A stretch of 64,000 nt of DNA from Mesorhizobium sp. WSM3860 (GCF_002294995.1 NZ_NSGF01000015.1:62001-126000); one strand, 5' to 3'. Shown: positions 48,890 through 58,025, numbered from the stretch's first letter. The notes: generated by a model from the letters alone, not told the origin. A program made the numbers and translations.

Positions 48890-49861
48890 CTACGGGCTTG
48901 TGCTGAGCGCCTTGTAGACGGCGATACCGGCAGCAAGGTCCTCGAGTGCAGCGCCGACCGACTTGAACAGCGTGATCTCGTCGTCGCTCTGCCGACCGCC
49001 TTTTTGGCCACGCGCCAGTTCGTGCAGGTCGGCGACGATCGCTTCAGGCTTCAGGACACCGGAAGCCAATGGCTGCACGATGTCGCCGGCCTCCTTGGTG
49101 GCGCCGGCGCGGGTATCGACATAAACGCGAGCGCGGGAAATTGCATCATCGTCGCTCTCGCGCATTTGCGGCGTGAAGCCGCCGACCAGATCGACATGGG
49201 CCCCGGGCTTCAACAGCGCGCCCTTGATCAGCGGCGCGGTCGTGATCGTCGCCGACGACACGATGTCGGCCTCGCCAAGCTCGGTTTCGAGGTCGCCGGC
49301 CACGCTCGCCGGGAGGCCTTCGGCGCGCAGCGCCGCCGCTACCTTTTCGGCATTGGCCGGCGTGCGGTTCCAGATGCGGATCGACTTGACCGGCCTGGCC
49401 GCCGAATGCGCCTTGGCGAGGAAAGGTGACAGCGCGCCGGCGCCGATCACCAAGAGCCGCGAGGCGTCCTCGCGGGCGAGATAGGATGCGGCGAGCGCCG
49501 AGGCGCAGGCGGTCCGCCATTGCGTCAGCCTCTGGCCGTCGATCAGGGCCTGGGGTTCGCCGGTCACGCCGTCGAGCAGCAGATAAAGGCCCATCACCGC
49601 CGGCTTGCCGATGGCGTTGTTGTCCGGCGAGACGGTGACGATCTTGACGCCGATATGGCCGCCGGCCGAGGTGCCGGCCGCGTCGAAGTCGGTCCAGGCC
49701 GGCATCAACAAAAGCGTCGAGGCGGCGCCGTCCGGCCGCTCGACCGCGTGATGGTGACGCACCGGCTGCACGGCGCCTTCGCGGAAGGCGGCGCGCAGCG
49801 TCTCGACCAGACCTGAAAAGGTCAGAGCGCGGTCGACCTCGGCGGCCGAAATAGTCAGCAT
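48890..49861 (-). CDS. Ornithine cyclodeaminase/mu-crystallin family protein
   Basis: A 323-residue NAD(P)-dependent enzyme. It shows GVKIVTVSPDN, the family motif QRLTQWRTACASALAA, the Rossmann LVIGAGALSPFLAKAHSA (about residues 130-150), RIWNRTPANAEKVAA and GADIVSSAT-like DIVSSATITTAPLIKG. Members include ornithine cyclodeaminase, alanine dehydrogenase and imine reductases (pyrroline/piperideine-2-carboxylate reductase); the sequence does not separate these. It is followed on the same strand by nothing; upstream is the lapA-type gene 22 bases away. Confidence 0.88.
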   Translation of the reverse strand: MLTISAAEVDRALTFSGLVETLRAAFREGAVQPVRHHHAVERPDGAASTLLLMPAWTDFDAAGTSAGGHIGVKIVTVSPDNNAIGKPAVMGLYLLLDGVTGEPQALIDGQRLTQWRTACASALAASYLAREDASRLLVIGAGALSPFLAKAHSAARPVKSIRIWNRTPANAEKVAAALRAEGLPASVAGDLETELGEADIVSSATITTAPLIKGALLKPGAHVDLVGGFTPQMRESDDDAISRARVYVDTRAGATKEAGDIVQPLASGVLKPEAIVADLHELARGQKGGRQSDDEITLFKSVGAALEDLAAGIAVYKALSTSP

Positions 49862-49883
49862 CGAAAGCTCCGTAAGGCGCTGT

Positions 49884-50219
49884 TCAGTTCGTCGGCTTGG
49901 GCAGCGCCGGTCCTTTCGGCGCAGCGGGTGCGCGGCTCACTGCCTGGCGCAGGTTCTCGGCCTCCAGCCCGCGCTGGCGCGCGAGCTTGCGGTAGTGGCC
50001 CTGCTTCACCCAGGTCGCCATGCTGCCGACGATCATGCCGGTGGCCAAGGCCAGGAACAGGAAGATGAAGAGCGGCAAATTCAGCGTCAGCGCCGGATTG
50101 CCCGGATGGAACGGGTCGAGCGTGAAAGCGACCGGACCGCGGTTGGCGACGGCAAGCGCGATCAGGATGACGGCCAGCGGCACGAAGACCACGACGAGCA
50201 TGACGCGATTGAACATCAA
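49884..50219 (-). CDS. LapA-domain (DUF1049) membrane protein
   Basis: A 111-residue inner-membrane protein with two helices, about residues 5-25 (VMLVVVFVPLAVILIALAV) and 47-70 (LPLFIFLFLALATGMIVGSMATW), then a basic cytoplasmic coiled segment and a Pro/Ala tail. This is the LapA (YciS-like) organisation, associated with LPS assembly in enterobacteria. It follows the ihfB gene by 58 bases on the same strand, a common alphaproteobacterial order. Confidence 0.87.
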   Translation of the reverse strand: MMFNRVMLVVVFVPLAVILIALAVANRGPVAFTLDPFHPGNPALTLNLPLFIFLFLALATGMIVGSMATWVKQGHYRKLARQRGLEAENLRQAVSRAPAAPKGPALPKPTN

Positions 50220-50277
50220 ATCTCCTGGAGGTGGCTTAAACGCCGAACCCTCGTTTCCCGACCTGCCGGCGCAGCGC

Positions 50278-50562
50278 CTATTTGCCGCCGTTCAGCCTTT
50301 CGCGCAACTCCTTGCCGGTCTTGAAGAACGGCACCCACTTCTCCTCGACCTCGACGGATTCGCCGGTGCGGGGGTTGCGGCCGGTGCGGGCAGGGCGGTT
50401 TTTCACCGAAAAGGCGCCGAAACCGCGCAACTCGACCCTGTTGCCTTCGGCGAGCGCGTCGGTGATCTCGTCAAAGATCGCGCCGACGATGTTTTCAACG
50501 TCGCGGAGGAAAAGATGGGGGTTGCGCGCGGCAATGATCTGCACAAGCTCGGACTTGATCAT
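50278..50562 (-). CDS. ihfB: Integration host factor subunit beta
   Basis: A 94-residue DNA-bending protein of the HU/IHF family. The pattern MIKSELVQIIAARNPHL at the start, LRGFGAFSVKNRPARTGRNPRTGESV in the arm and VPFFKTGKELRERLN at the end matches IHF-beta, including the conserved Pro that intercalates in DNA. It pairs with IHF-alpha encoded elsewhere. sigma-54 activators depend on IHF bending, and rpoN is only 4 kb away. Confidence 0.95.
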   Translation of the reverse strand: MIKSELVQIIAARNPHLFLRDVENIVGAIFDEITDALAEGNRVELRGFGAFSVKNRPARTGRNPRTGESVEVEEKWVPFFKTGKELRERLNGGK

Positions 50563-50637
50563 GAACGTTCCCCGTAAACCACTGCGGTCAAATATCAGGA
50601 TGATTTTATTGCTTTATTTGGCTCGTCCCAATGGTTG

Positions 50638-51591
50638 TCAAGGGTGCCAGACCGAAACGAGACCGTCAAGGAACAAGCGGTCGGCGCCAAGCTCGTGAAT
50701 GATGTCGCCGCCGGCGTCCGGCAGGCCGAGCGCGTTGGCGACGGCTTTGGTCATGCTTTTCGAAAACAGGAAGCCGTGTCCTTCCGTATCCTTCCATTCG
50801 ACGACCTTGAGCTTGCTGTCGACACCTTTGCTCGCCAGCCAGCTGATCGCCTCGGCTTCGCCGCCAACGGCATCAACCAAGTGATTGCCGAGTGCCTGGC
50901 GGCCGGTGAAGATCGAACCGTCGGCCAGCGCCTGCGCCTGCTCACGGGTCATCTTGCGCCGCTCGGCGACAATGCCGACGAACCAGTCATAGCTGTCGAG
51001 GATGAGCTTGCGCACCATGGCGCGCTCGTCGTCGTTGGTCGGCTTGAAGGGCGAGGGCGCAGCCTTCAGCGGCGAGGACTTCACCTCTTCGAGCTTGATG
51101 CCGAGCTTGTCCATCAGGCCGCTCACGTCGGGATACTGGATCAGCACGCCGATGGATCCGACGATCGAGGTCTTGCGGGCGACGATGTGGTCGGCCGCGC
51201 TTGCGATCATATAGCCGGCGGACGCGGCCAGCGTGCCGACCTCGGCTACCACCGGCTTGTCGGCGGCAAGCTTGCGCACTTCCTCATAGATCGACTCGCC
51301 GCCGACCGTGGTGCCTCCGGGCGAATCGATCGACAGGATGACGCCCTTCACCGTTGCGGACTTGCGGATCGTCTCCAGTCTTTTGATCAGCTCCTCGTCC
51401 TCGGTGATCGTGCCTTCGATCTTGACCTTGGCAATGTGGTCGATCGCCTGACCGGTGAAATCATCACCGTAGATCCATGCCGAAAACGCGATCAGCGCTG
51501 CCGCCAGAACCACAAACGCGGTCACGCGCCAGAACGTCAGCTTGCGGCGCAAGCGGCGGCGGTCGATCAGGTCGTCGGCTCTCATTGCCAT
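50638..51591 (-). CDS. sppA: Signal peptide peptidase SppA (S49 family)
   Basis: A 317-residue membrane-anchored Ser/Lys protease that degrades cleaved signal peptides. The membrane anchor is at about residues 20-42 (FWRVTAFVVLAAALIAFSAW). Family motifs SIDSPGGTTVGGESIYEEV, VGTLAASAGYMIASAAD (catalytic Ser) and GSIFTGRQALGNHLVD are present. The length fits the single-domain form. ATG 51591 is preferred over GTG 51603. ihfB lies 75 bases downstream on the same strand. Confidence 0.93.
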   Translation of the reverse strand: MAMRADDLIDRRRLRRKLTFWRVTAFVVLAAALIAFSAWIYGDDFTGQAIDHIAKVKIEGTITEDEELIKRLETIRKSATVKGVILSIDSPGGTTVGGESIYEEVRKLAADKPVVAEVGTLAASAGYMIASAADHIVARKTSIVGSIGVLIQYPDVSGLMDKLGIKLEEVKSSPLKAAPSPFKPTNDDERAMVRKLILDSYDWFVGIVAERRKMTREQAQALADGSIFTGRQALGNHLVDAVGGEAEAISWLASKGVDSKLKVVEWKDTEGHGFLFSKSMTKAVANALGLPDAGGDIIHELGADRLFLDGLVSVWHP

Positions 51592-51898
51592 GGTCAGCCT
51601 CACATTCGGTGGGAAAGGACGCTTTTAAAGCAACCATCCGCGCGGGGCTACCGTTTCCTGACGCCCTGGTTCCTGACAAGTCTTGGCGCAACGCGGCGGT
51701 CACGACGACCTCACGAAAAATTAACGCAGCCCGTTCCTATCTGCTATGAAGAGCTGGCAGTGCAGCCGGATTCGTCCTAGTCGTACCGTAGTAGCCGTCA
51801 CATTTTTGCAGTTTTCCTCCGCTTGTGCTTGCTTGCGGGGACCGGCATACCACCTATAGGCGGTGTTTGGCGGGGCAAGGGCTCATTAGAAAATAGTC
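51592..51898 (+). promoter_or_regulatory. Divergent promoter region of sppA and lptC
   Basis: A 307-base gap with no gene. Near its right end TTGCGG (51833-51838) and TATAGG (51855-51860) are 16 bases apart, a possible promoter for lptC. Nothing else stands out. Confidence 0.4.
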
Positions 51899-52612
51899 AT
51901 GTTGGCGCGATCTGACGAAACGAGCGATGCCGAAACGGTATCGGCTGCCGCTGGCGAAAGCGGCACGCGCGGCGATGCGTTCGATCGTGCGCAGCGGCAT
52001 TCGCGCCGCGTGCGCGTGCTGAAATTCGCCGTGCCGCTGCTGGCGGCGGCAATTGCTATCGCCTTTCCGGTCTATTCGTATCTCGCCGCGCCGGTGTCGA
52101 TCTCGGTACAGGCCGACGGCACAGCCTTTTCGAACGGCAAGCTGGTGATGGCCAATCCCAAGCTCAACGGCTTCACCAAGCAGAAACTGCCTTACTCGCT
52201 GACGGCGACCAGGGCGACCCAGGATGTCGGCAAGCAGGGTATCATCGACCTCGAAGGCATCAACGCCAAGCTGCCCGTCGCCAGCGACAATGTGGTGGCG
52301 GTCAACGCCGCGCATGGCATCTACGACCGCGACGCCAACACGATGGACCTCACAAGCGATGTCCTGGTGACGACGAGCGACGGCATGGAAGCCAAGTTCA
52401 AATCGGTCTTCCTAGACATGGGCAAAGGTTCTATGAAGACGGATAATCCGGTCGATGTTAGCCGCGGCGGATCGCGCATCACCGCCGACTCGATGTCGGT
52501 GGAAGAAAACGGCAAGGTCGTGGTCTTCGAGAACCGGGTGCGCGTCAACATCGATGCGGCAAGTCTGAAGGCGGCAGAGGCAAAGGGCGGAGAGCAGAAT
52601 GCGTCGCAGTAG
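51899..52612 (+). CDS. lptC: LPS transport protein LptC
   Basis: A 237-residue inner-membrane-anchored periplasmic protein that passes lipopolysaccharide from the LptB2FG extractor to LptA. A membrane helix is at about residues 40-65 (LKFAVPLLAAAIAIAFPVYSYL), followed by an OstA-like beta-jellyroll (about 80-230). It is longer than E. coli LptC (191), as usual for alphaproteobacteria. It overlaps lptA by 14 bases and heads the lptC-lptA-lptB-rpoN group. Confidence 0.9.
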   Translation: MLARSDETSDAETVSAAAGESGTRGDAFDRAQRHSRRVRVLKFAVPLLAAAIAIAFPVYSYLAAPVSISVQADGTAFSNGKLVMANPKLNGFTKQKLPYSLTATRATQDVGKQGIIDLEGINAKLPVASDNVVAVNAAHGIYDRDANTMDLTSDVLVTTSDGMEAKFKSVFLDMGKGSMKTDNPVDVSRGGSRITADSMSVEENGKVVVFENRVRVNIDAASLKAAEAKGGEQNASQ

Positions 52613-53216
52613 TTCGGCAAGGCTTGCAGCGGCGGCCTCTCTGTTCATGTTGCTCGGGGCGGTGCCAGCGCTTGCCCAGTCCGGCGGCACCAGCCAGATG
52701 TCCGGCCTGAAACTATCGGGCGATCAGCCGATCCAGATCGAAAGCGACAAGCTCGAGGTCCGTCAGGCCGACAGCGCGGCGATCTTCAGCGGCAACGTCA
52801 CCGTCAATCAGGGGCCGACGCTGCTCAAGGCCGGCAAGATGACTGTCTACTACGTCAAGGATCCAAACGCTCCCAAAGGCGCGGCGGCCGGCGCATCGGC
52901 GATGACGGGCGCAGCCAACATCGATCACCTCGTCGTCGAGAACAAAGTCTATATCAAGTCGAACGACCAGATCGCCACCGGCGACAAGGGCACGTTCGAC
53001 ATGAAGACGCAGGTGCTCGTTCTTTCCGGCAGCGAAGTGGTGCTCTCGCAGGGCGACAACGTGCTCAAGGGCTGCAAGCTCACCGTTCAGATGAAAAGCG
53101 GCCTTGCCAATGTCGACGGCTGCGGCACCGGCGGTCGCGTAATCATGTCGATCACGCCGCAGAAGCAGGGCGCGCCCCAAAAGGGCACGGCCCAGCAGGG
53201 AGCGTCGAGCAACTAA
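52599..53216 (+). CDS. lptA: LPS transport periplasmic bridge LptA
   Basis: A 205-residue periplasmic protein. The signal peptide (about 1-26) is followed by an OstA/LptA beta-jellyroll: PIQIESDKLEVRQADSAAIFSGNV at about residues 44-67 and GDKGTFDMKTQVLVLSGSEVVLSQGDN. It polymerises into the bridge that carries LPS across the periplasm. A Gln/Gly-rich tail follows the fold. It overlaps lptC and lptB on either side (TAATG with lptB), so translation is probably coupled. Confidence 0.92.
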   Translation: MRRSSSARLAAAASLFMLLGAVPALAQSGGTSQMSGLKLSGDQPIQIESDKLEVRQADSAAIFSGNVTVNQGPTLLKAGKMTVYYVKDPNAPKGAAAGASAMTGAANIDHLVVENKVYIKSNDQIATGDKGTFDMKTQVLVLSGSEVVLSQGDNVLKGCKLTVQMKSGLANVDGCGTGGRVIMSITPQKQGAPQKGTAQQGASSN

Positions 53217-54034
53217 TGGCCGGCGTATCGTCGCTGCTGGCCCGCCTCCCGGGGCGGACAGCCGCAAAAACGTCTGCTCCGGCAACGGTCGGCGCCGACA
53301 AGGCGAAGTTCAAGGGCACCCTGATCGCCAAGGGTCTGACCAAGAGCTACAAGGGTCGCAAGGTGGTGAGCGGCGTGACGCTCGGCGTGCGGGCCGGCGA
53401 GGCCGTCGGACTGCTTGGGCCCAACGGCGCCGGCAAGACCACCTGTTTCTACATGGTCACCGGTCTCGTGCCGGTGGACGAAGGCACGATCGAGATCGAC
53501 GGCTTCGACGTCACCTCGATGCCGATGTACCGGCGCGCCCGCCTCGGCATCGGCTATCTGCCGCAGGAAGCGTCGATCTTCCGTGGCCTCAACGTCGAGC
53601 AGAACATTCGCGCCGTTCTGGAAGTGGTGGAAAAGAGCCGCAAGGAACGCGAGCGCACGCTCGACGAACTGCTCGAGGAATTCCACATCAGCCATCTGCG
53701 TAAGGCGCCGTCGATGTCGCTGTCGGGCGGCGAAAGACGGCGCCTCGAGATCGCGCGGGCGCTGGCGACCCGGCCGGCCTACATGCTGCTCGACGAGCCC
53801 TTCGCCGGTATCGATCCGATCGCGGTCGCCGACATCCAGCAGCTCGTCCGCCATCTCACCGCACGCGGCATCGGCGTGCTGATCACCGACCATAATGTGC
53901 GCGAGACGCTCGGCCTGATCGACCGCGCCTATATCATCCATGCCGGCCAAGTGCTGACGCATGGCCGCGCCGACGAGATCGTCGCCAACGCCGATGTGCG
54001 GCGGCTTTATCTCGGCGAGGGTTTTACGCTCTAA
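53216..54034 (+). CDS. lptB: LPS export ABC transporter ATPase LptB
   Basis: A 272-residue cytoplasmic ATPase driving LPS extraction. Walker A GPNGAGKTT, the Q-loop YLPQEASIFRGL, signature SLSGGERRR, Walker B YMLLDEPFAGID and the switch His in ITDHNVRETL are intact. An N-terminal extension of about 30 residues precedes the ABC core. Its position just before rpoN is a classic proteobacterial arrangement. Confidence 0.95.
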   Translation: MAGVSSLLARLPGRTAAKTSAPATVGADKAKFKGTLIAKGLTKSYKGRKVVSGVTLGVRAGEAVGLLGPNGAGKTTCFYMVTGLVPVDEGTIEIDGFDVTSMPMYRRARLGIGYLPQEASIFRGLNVEQNIRAVLEVVEKSRKERERTLDELLEEFHISHLRKAPSMSLSGGERRRLEIARALATRPAYMLLDEPFAGIDPIAVADIQQLVRHLTARGIGVLITDHNVRETLGLIDRAYIIHAGQVLTHGRADEIVANADVRRLYLGEGFTL

Positions 54035-54222
54035 ACGCGAAAATTCCAGTTCTGCGGCAATTTCTCGCTGAATTTTCCGGCTTTATGCCTGCTCTGCCCG
54101 CGAATAACGCTCCGGTAAGCCGTCTCTGCTAGCGTTTGCCTTGACAAGCAAAAGCCGGGCCAGTTTCTATGCCCGACCGAAAACGGTAGCCCGATGCGTA
54201 GACGAGGCGTTTGAATCCAACC

Positions 54223-55752
54223 ATGGCGCTGGCGGCCAAACTGCAGCTCAGACAGTCCCAGTCGCTGGTGATGACGCCCCAGCTGATGCAGTCGATCCGG
54301 CTGCTGCAGCTCACCCATGTCGAGCTCGAACGCTTCATCGACGAGGAAATCGAGCGCAATCCGCTCTTGGAGCGGGCGGAGTCGCAGGACGATGCGGGCG
54401 GCGACCAGCCGCAGAAGAGCGAGACCGCTCCGGAACCCGCCGCCGGGGACGACTGGTTCGAAAGCGAGACGGAATGGAGCGCCGAGGCGATCTCGGAAAA
54501 ACTCGACTCTTCGCTGGAGAACCTGTTTCCCGACGACCCCGGCACGAGCGAAAAGCTCGGACCGGATCTCACCGCGCAGTGGAAGTCGGCATCCGGGGGC
54601 AGCGCCGGCGGCGCTTCGTCGGAAGGCTTCGACGTCGGCGAGATGGCCGCGACCATCGTGACGCTGCGCGAACATGTCGGCGAACAGATCGCGCTTGCCT
54701 TCTCCAAACCCGCCGAGCGCGTGATTGCCGGCGAGCTTGCCGACAGCCTCGACGAAGCGGGCTATCTGCGCGCCGATCTGGAAGAGATTGCCGCGCGGCT
54801 GGGCGCGAACAAGGGAGCGGTGGCGCGAGCGCTCGCGGTCTGCCAGACCTTCGAGCCGGTCGGCCTGTTTGCCCGCGATCTCGCCGAATGCCTGTCGCTG
54901 CAGCTTGCCGCACGCGACCGGCTCGATCCGGCGATGAAGGCCCTGGTGGCTAATCTCGAACTTCTGGCGCGGCGAGATTTCCAGACGCTGAAACGCATCT
55001 GCGGCGTCGACGAGGAAGACCTTCTCGACATGCTGGCCGAGATCCGGGCGCTCGATCCGCGCCCCGGCACCGCGTTTTCGGGCGGCGCGAGCGACGCCAT
55101 CGTGGCCGACGTCGAGGTGCGGGCCGCCGCCGACGGCAGCTGGGCGGTGGAGCTTAACGCCGACACGCTGCCGCGCGTGTTGGTCGATCATGTCTATTTC
55201 GCCCGGGTTTCCGGCCATGCCAAGGACCAGGCGGAAAAGGAGTTTCTGGCCGAATGCCTGCAGAACGCCAACTGGCTGACGCGCAGCCTCGACCAGCGGG
55301 CGAAGACGATCCTGAAAGTGGCCTCGGAAATCGTGCGCCAGCAGGACGCATTCCTTGTCCATGGCGTGCGGCATCTCAAACCGCTCAATCTGCGCACGGT
55401 GGCCGACGCGATCGGCATGCATGAATCGACAGTGAGCCGCGTCACCGCCAACAAATACATGCTGACGCCGCGCGGCGTGTTCGAGCTGCGCTATTTCTTC
55501 ACCGCTTCGATCGCCTCGGCGGAAGGCGGCGAAGCGCATTCCTCGGAAGCGGTGCGCGACCGCATCAAGCAGCTGATCGACGAGGAAAAGCCCGCCGACG
55601 TGCTTTCCGACGACACCATCGTCGACATGCTGCGGGAAAGCGGCGTCGACATCGCCCGCCGCACGGTCGCCAAATACCGGGAGGGCATGAACATTCCTTC
55701 ATCGGTGCAGCGGCGCCGGGAGAAGCGGGCGTTGGCCAACGCCGGGCGATAG
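54223..55752 (+). CDS. rpoN: RNA polymerase sigma-54 factor
   Basis: A 509-residue sigma factor. The Gln/Leu-rich region I is at residues 1-about 50 (LRQSQSLVMTPQLMQSIRLLQLT), an acidic segment follows, and then the core-binding region. The HTH is near 390-410, and the RpoN box ARRTVAKYRE is near 480. It directs transcription from -24/-12 promoters of nitrogen fixation, C4-dicarboxylate and other genes with NtrC-type activators. ATG 54223 is preferred to TTG 54211. hpf and ptsN follow, as in most proteobacteria. Confidence 0.97.
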   Translation: MALAAKLQLRQSQSLVMTPQLMQSIRLLQLTHVELERFIDEEIERNPLLERAESQDDAGGDQPQKSETAPEPAAGDDWFESETEWSAEAISEKLDSSLENLFPDDPGTSEKLGPDLTAQWKSASGGSAGGASSEGFDVGEMAATIVTLREHVGEQIALAFSKPAERVIAGELADSLDEAGYLRADLEEIAARLGANKGAVARALAVCQTFEPVGLFARDLAECLSLQLAARDRLDPAMKALVANLELLARRDFQTLKRICGVDEEDLLDMLAEIRALDPRPGTAFSGGASDAIVADVEVRAAADGSWAVELNADTLPRVLVDHVYFARVSGHAKDQAEKEFLAECLQNANWLTRSLDQRAKTILKVASEIVRQQDAFLVHGVRHLKPLNLRTVADAIGMHESTVSRVTANKYMLTPRGVFELRYFFTASIASAEGGEAHSSEAVRDRIKQLIDEEKPADVLSDDTIVDMLRESGVDIARRTVAKYREGMNIPSSVQRRREKRALANAGR

Positions 55753-56064
55753 GGCAGTTGATATTCATCCGGCCTGACCTAGTTTGGTCCGGGCTGAGGA
55801 ATGGCGAATTTTCACAGTTTTGGTGTTTCATTGACAAGCTGCAATGAAGTGTCTAGAAGCCCGCCCGCATGAGCCGGGCCGTGATGCCCGCTCGCGAATG
55901 GCTCCGTCAAAGCGAAGGCCTCGGACGGCCAGAAGGCGACTTGTGATCAACCGGAAAGTTCGGGTCTAAAATCGGCGCGCGTGCCGCCGCAAAGCTTGTG
56001 CGCGCGCACCACGGGTATAAACTCGGGACAGTTTGAAGCCTGAGCAAGGAAGGTCAGTTTTCAG
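55753..56064 (+). promoter_or_regulatory. rpoN-hpf intergenic region with promoter and long leader
   Basis: A 312-base gap. A strong promoter (55831-55859) would give an hpf leader of about 200 bases with several GC-rich hairpins, for example GGCC-tcggac-GGCC near 55918-55931. A short frame of 25 codons (55869-55946, MSRAVMPAREW onward) lies in the leader but has only a weak ribosome site. Confidence 0.55.
55831..55859 (+). promoter_or_regulatory. Strong sigma-70 promoter for hpf
   Basis: TTGACA (55831-55836), a 17-base spacer and TAGAAG (55854-55859). The perfect -35 box and spacing make this the best-looking vegetative promoter in the window. Confidence 0.55.
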
Positions 56065-56649
56065 ATGAATCTGCGCATTTCGGGAAAACACATGGACATC
56101 GGCGATGCGTTCCGTACGCGCATCAACGCTCGTGTCAACGAAGCGATTGAAAAATATTTCGATCGGGGTTTTTCAGGACATGTAACGGTCATCAAAGCGG
56201 GATCGCGCTTCTCGGCCGATTGCATGATCCGTCTCGATTCCGGCGCCTCGCTGCAAGCGACCGGGGACGCCCAGGATCCCACGCTAGCCTTCGAGGCGGC
56301 CGCCGATCGCCTCGAGACGCGGCTCAGGCGCTACAAGCGCCGGCTGAAGTCGCACAATTCCAGCAACGGCAACGGCGAATCCACCGACATCGCCTACGCC
56401 GTGATGGAGCCGCTCGCCGACGACGAAGAGGAAATCCCGGAGAATTTCGCTCCGGCCATCGTCGCCGAATCAACCGTGACGCTTCGCACCATGTCGGTGG
56501 CGTCTGCCGTCATCGAGCTCGATACCAAGGACAGCCCGGTTTTCGTCTTCCGCAACGCCGGAAACGACCATGTCAATATCGTCTACCGCCGGCCGGATGG
56601 AAACATCGGCTGGATCGATCCGTCGACGACCAAAGTCGCGCAGGGTTAA
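56065..56649 (+). CDS. hpf: Ribosome hibernation-promoting factor, long form
   Basis: A 194-residue ribosome-binding stress protein. The N-terminal S30AE/YfiA domain (about 1-100: MNLRISGKHMDIGDAFRTRI, LETRLRRYKRRLKSH) binds the decoding centre; the C-terminal domain (about 130-190: VFVFRNAGNDHVNIVYRRPDGNIGWID) dimerises ribosomes into 100S particles. Its place between rpoN and ptsN is conserved. A strong promoter in the long leader suggests expression independent of rpoN. Confidence 0.94.
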   Translation: MNLRISGKHMDIGDAFRTRINARVNEAIEKYFDRGFSGHVTVIKAGSRFSADCMIRLDSGASLQATGDAQDPTLAFEAAADRLETRLRRYKRRLKSHNSSNGNGESTDIAYAVMEPLADDEEEIPENFAPAIVAESTVTLRTMSVASAVIELDTKDSPVFVFRNAGNDHVNIVYRRPDGNIGWIDPSTTKVAQG

Positions 56650-56709
56650 GAAAGCCGGCCGCGCGAGGGGGACGACCGGCGCGGTAGGCGAGCAAGGGAT
56701 TTTTCAAGC

Positions 56710-57174
56710 ATGGATCTCAGCGATCTCATCAGCGTCCCGGCTATCATGCCGGCGTTGAAGGCGAATTCCAAAAAACAGCTTCTGCAATTGCTATCGGAGA
56801 GGGCGGCGGCGATTTCCGGCATTCCGGAGCGGGAAGTGTTCGACACCATCCTGCAACGCGAGCGGCTGGGCTCCACCGGCGTCGGCAACGGGATCGCCAT
56901 TCCGCATGGCAAGCTCGCAGGGGTCAAGCGGATCGCGGGCGTGTTCGCCCGGCTGGAGACGCCGGTCGATTTCGAGGCGCTCGACGACCAGCCGGTCGAC
57001 CTGGTGTTTCTGCTGCTTGCGCCCGAAGGCGCCGGCGCCGATCATCTCAAGGCGCTGTCGCGCATCGCGCGCGTGCTGCGCGACGCCGATACGGTGGCCA
57101 AGATCAGGGGGACGCGCGACGCAGTGGCGATCCACGCTCTGCTGTCGGATACCCAGGCCTCGCACGCGGCCTGA
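56710..57174 (+). CDS. ptsN: Nitrogen-regulatory PTS protein IIA-Ntr
   Basis: A 154-residue phospho-carrier. The active His is in GIAIPHGKLAGVKR (about residue 66), with LLAPEGAGADHLKALSRIAR further on, the EIIA-Ntr pattern. It takes phosphate from PtsP/NPr and adjusts potassium transport, carbon-nitrogen balance and other targets in rhizobia. It starts 60 bases after hpf and is followed by an intrinsic terminator. Confidence 0.94.
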   Translation: MDLSDLISVPAIMPALKANSKKQLLQLLSERAAAISGIPEREVFDTILQRERLGSTGVGNGIAIPHGKLAGVKRIAGVFARLETPVDFEALDDQPVDLVFLLLAPEGAGADHLKALSRIARVLRDADTVAKIRGTRDAVAIHALLSDTQASHAA

Positions 57175-57224
57175 AGTTTGGGTGAAGCTGGCTTTTTTGG
57201 ATAGGTTTTTGGGATCAACTCTAG

Positions 57225-57246
57225 GGGCCGCCGGGAGCGGCCCTTT
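57225..57246 (+). terminator. Intrinsic terminator after ptsN
   Basis: GGGCCGC-cggga-GCGGCCC followed by TTT. It closes the lptC-ptsN group and faces the convergent DUF1150 gene. Confidence 0.7.
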
Positions 57247-57269
57247 CCAATTCAGGCAACGACCCGGGG

Positions 57270-57527
57270 TCAGTGAATGGCGACCGTGGTCAGATCGTTC
57301 TCCAGCGCACCCGCCAGGGCCCGGTCACGGGCATCGGAAAGCAGGATCGGCTGACCGTTGGCGGCAAACAGCGCCCACAGTTCCAGGCCGGGCGCGATTT
57401 CACCGAGGCCAGGGAAGCGGCCGCGCAAATCGTCGCTCGATACTTTCCTCAGATATGCGACCGAACCTTCGCCGAGATGGGCGAATTCGCCGCTGGTCAT
57501 GGTCAGGGTTTCGTCAATTGTGGTCAT
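57270..57527 (-). CDS. DUF1150 small protein
   Basis: An 85-residue soluble protein. The segment GEGSVAYLRKVSSDDLRGRFPGL with LELWALFAANGQPILLSDARDRALA is the DUF1150 (BQ00720-like) pattern. The family is largely alphaproteobacterial and is regularly encoded beside an Hsp20 gene, as here (65 bases upstream on the same strand). It may be a co-regulated partner in heat-shock or protein quality control. No function has been shown that I know of. Confidence 0.87.
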   Translation of the reverse strand: MTTIDETLTMTSGEFAHLGEGSVAYLRKVSSDDLRGRFPGLGEIAPGLELWALFAANGQPILLSDARDRALAGALENDLTTVAIH

Positions 57528-57591
57528 TTCAAGCCTCCTTGGCGCAAGGACGCCGCTGCCGGCCGTCCCGCATTAGAGCCATCGGCAAAGA

Positions 57592-58017
57592 TCAGTCTTT
57601 CACCGATATGTTTATTTTCCGTACCAGCCGCTCGGCCTCCGGACGGTCGAGATCGATCGACAAAAGGCCATTCTTCAATTCCGCGCCGACCACCCGCATG
57701 CCGTCGGCCAGCACGAAGCAGCGCTGGAACTGGCGTGCGGCGATGCCGCGGTGGAGGAACTCGCGCTCGGTGTCGTCGGTCTGACGGCCGCGCACGATCA
57801 GCTGGTTTTCCTCGGTGGTCACATCGAGGTCGTTCTCTGCGAAACCCGCCACGGCAAGCGTGATGCGCAGCCTTTCGGCCTTGCCGTCCGAGGCGCCCAG
57901 ACGCTCGATATTGTACGGAGGGTAGCTGTCGCCCGACTTCGCCAGACGTTCGAGCGTCTTTTCCATGGCGTCGAAACCCAGAAGAAGCGGGCTGGAGAAG
58001 GGCGTCATTCGACTCAT
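57592..58017 (-). CDS. Small heat-shock protein Hsp20
   Basis: A 141-residue holdase chaperone of the IbpA type. The alpha-crystallin domain spans about residues 33-125 (PPYNIERLG, ITLAVAGFAENDLDV, FQRCFVLADGMRVVGAELKNGLLSIDL). The N-terminal arm and the I-x-I-like INISV tail support oligomer formation. The leader folds so that its ribosome site can be masked, suggesting thermometer control as in rhizobial ROSE-controlled hsp genes. DUF1150 is downstream. Confidence 0.93.
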   Translation of the reverse strand: MSRMTPFSSPLLLGFDAMEKTLERLAKSGDSYPPYNIERLGASDGKAERLRITLAVAGFAENDLDVTTEENQLIVRGRQTDDTEREFLHRGIAARQFQRCFVLADGMRVVGAELKNGLLSIDLDRPEAERLVRKINISVKD

Positions 58018-58025
58018 TGTTACAC

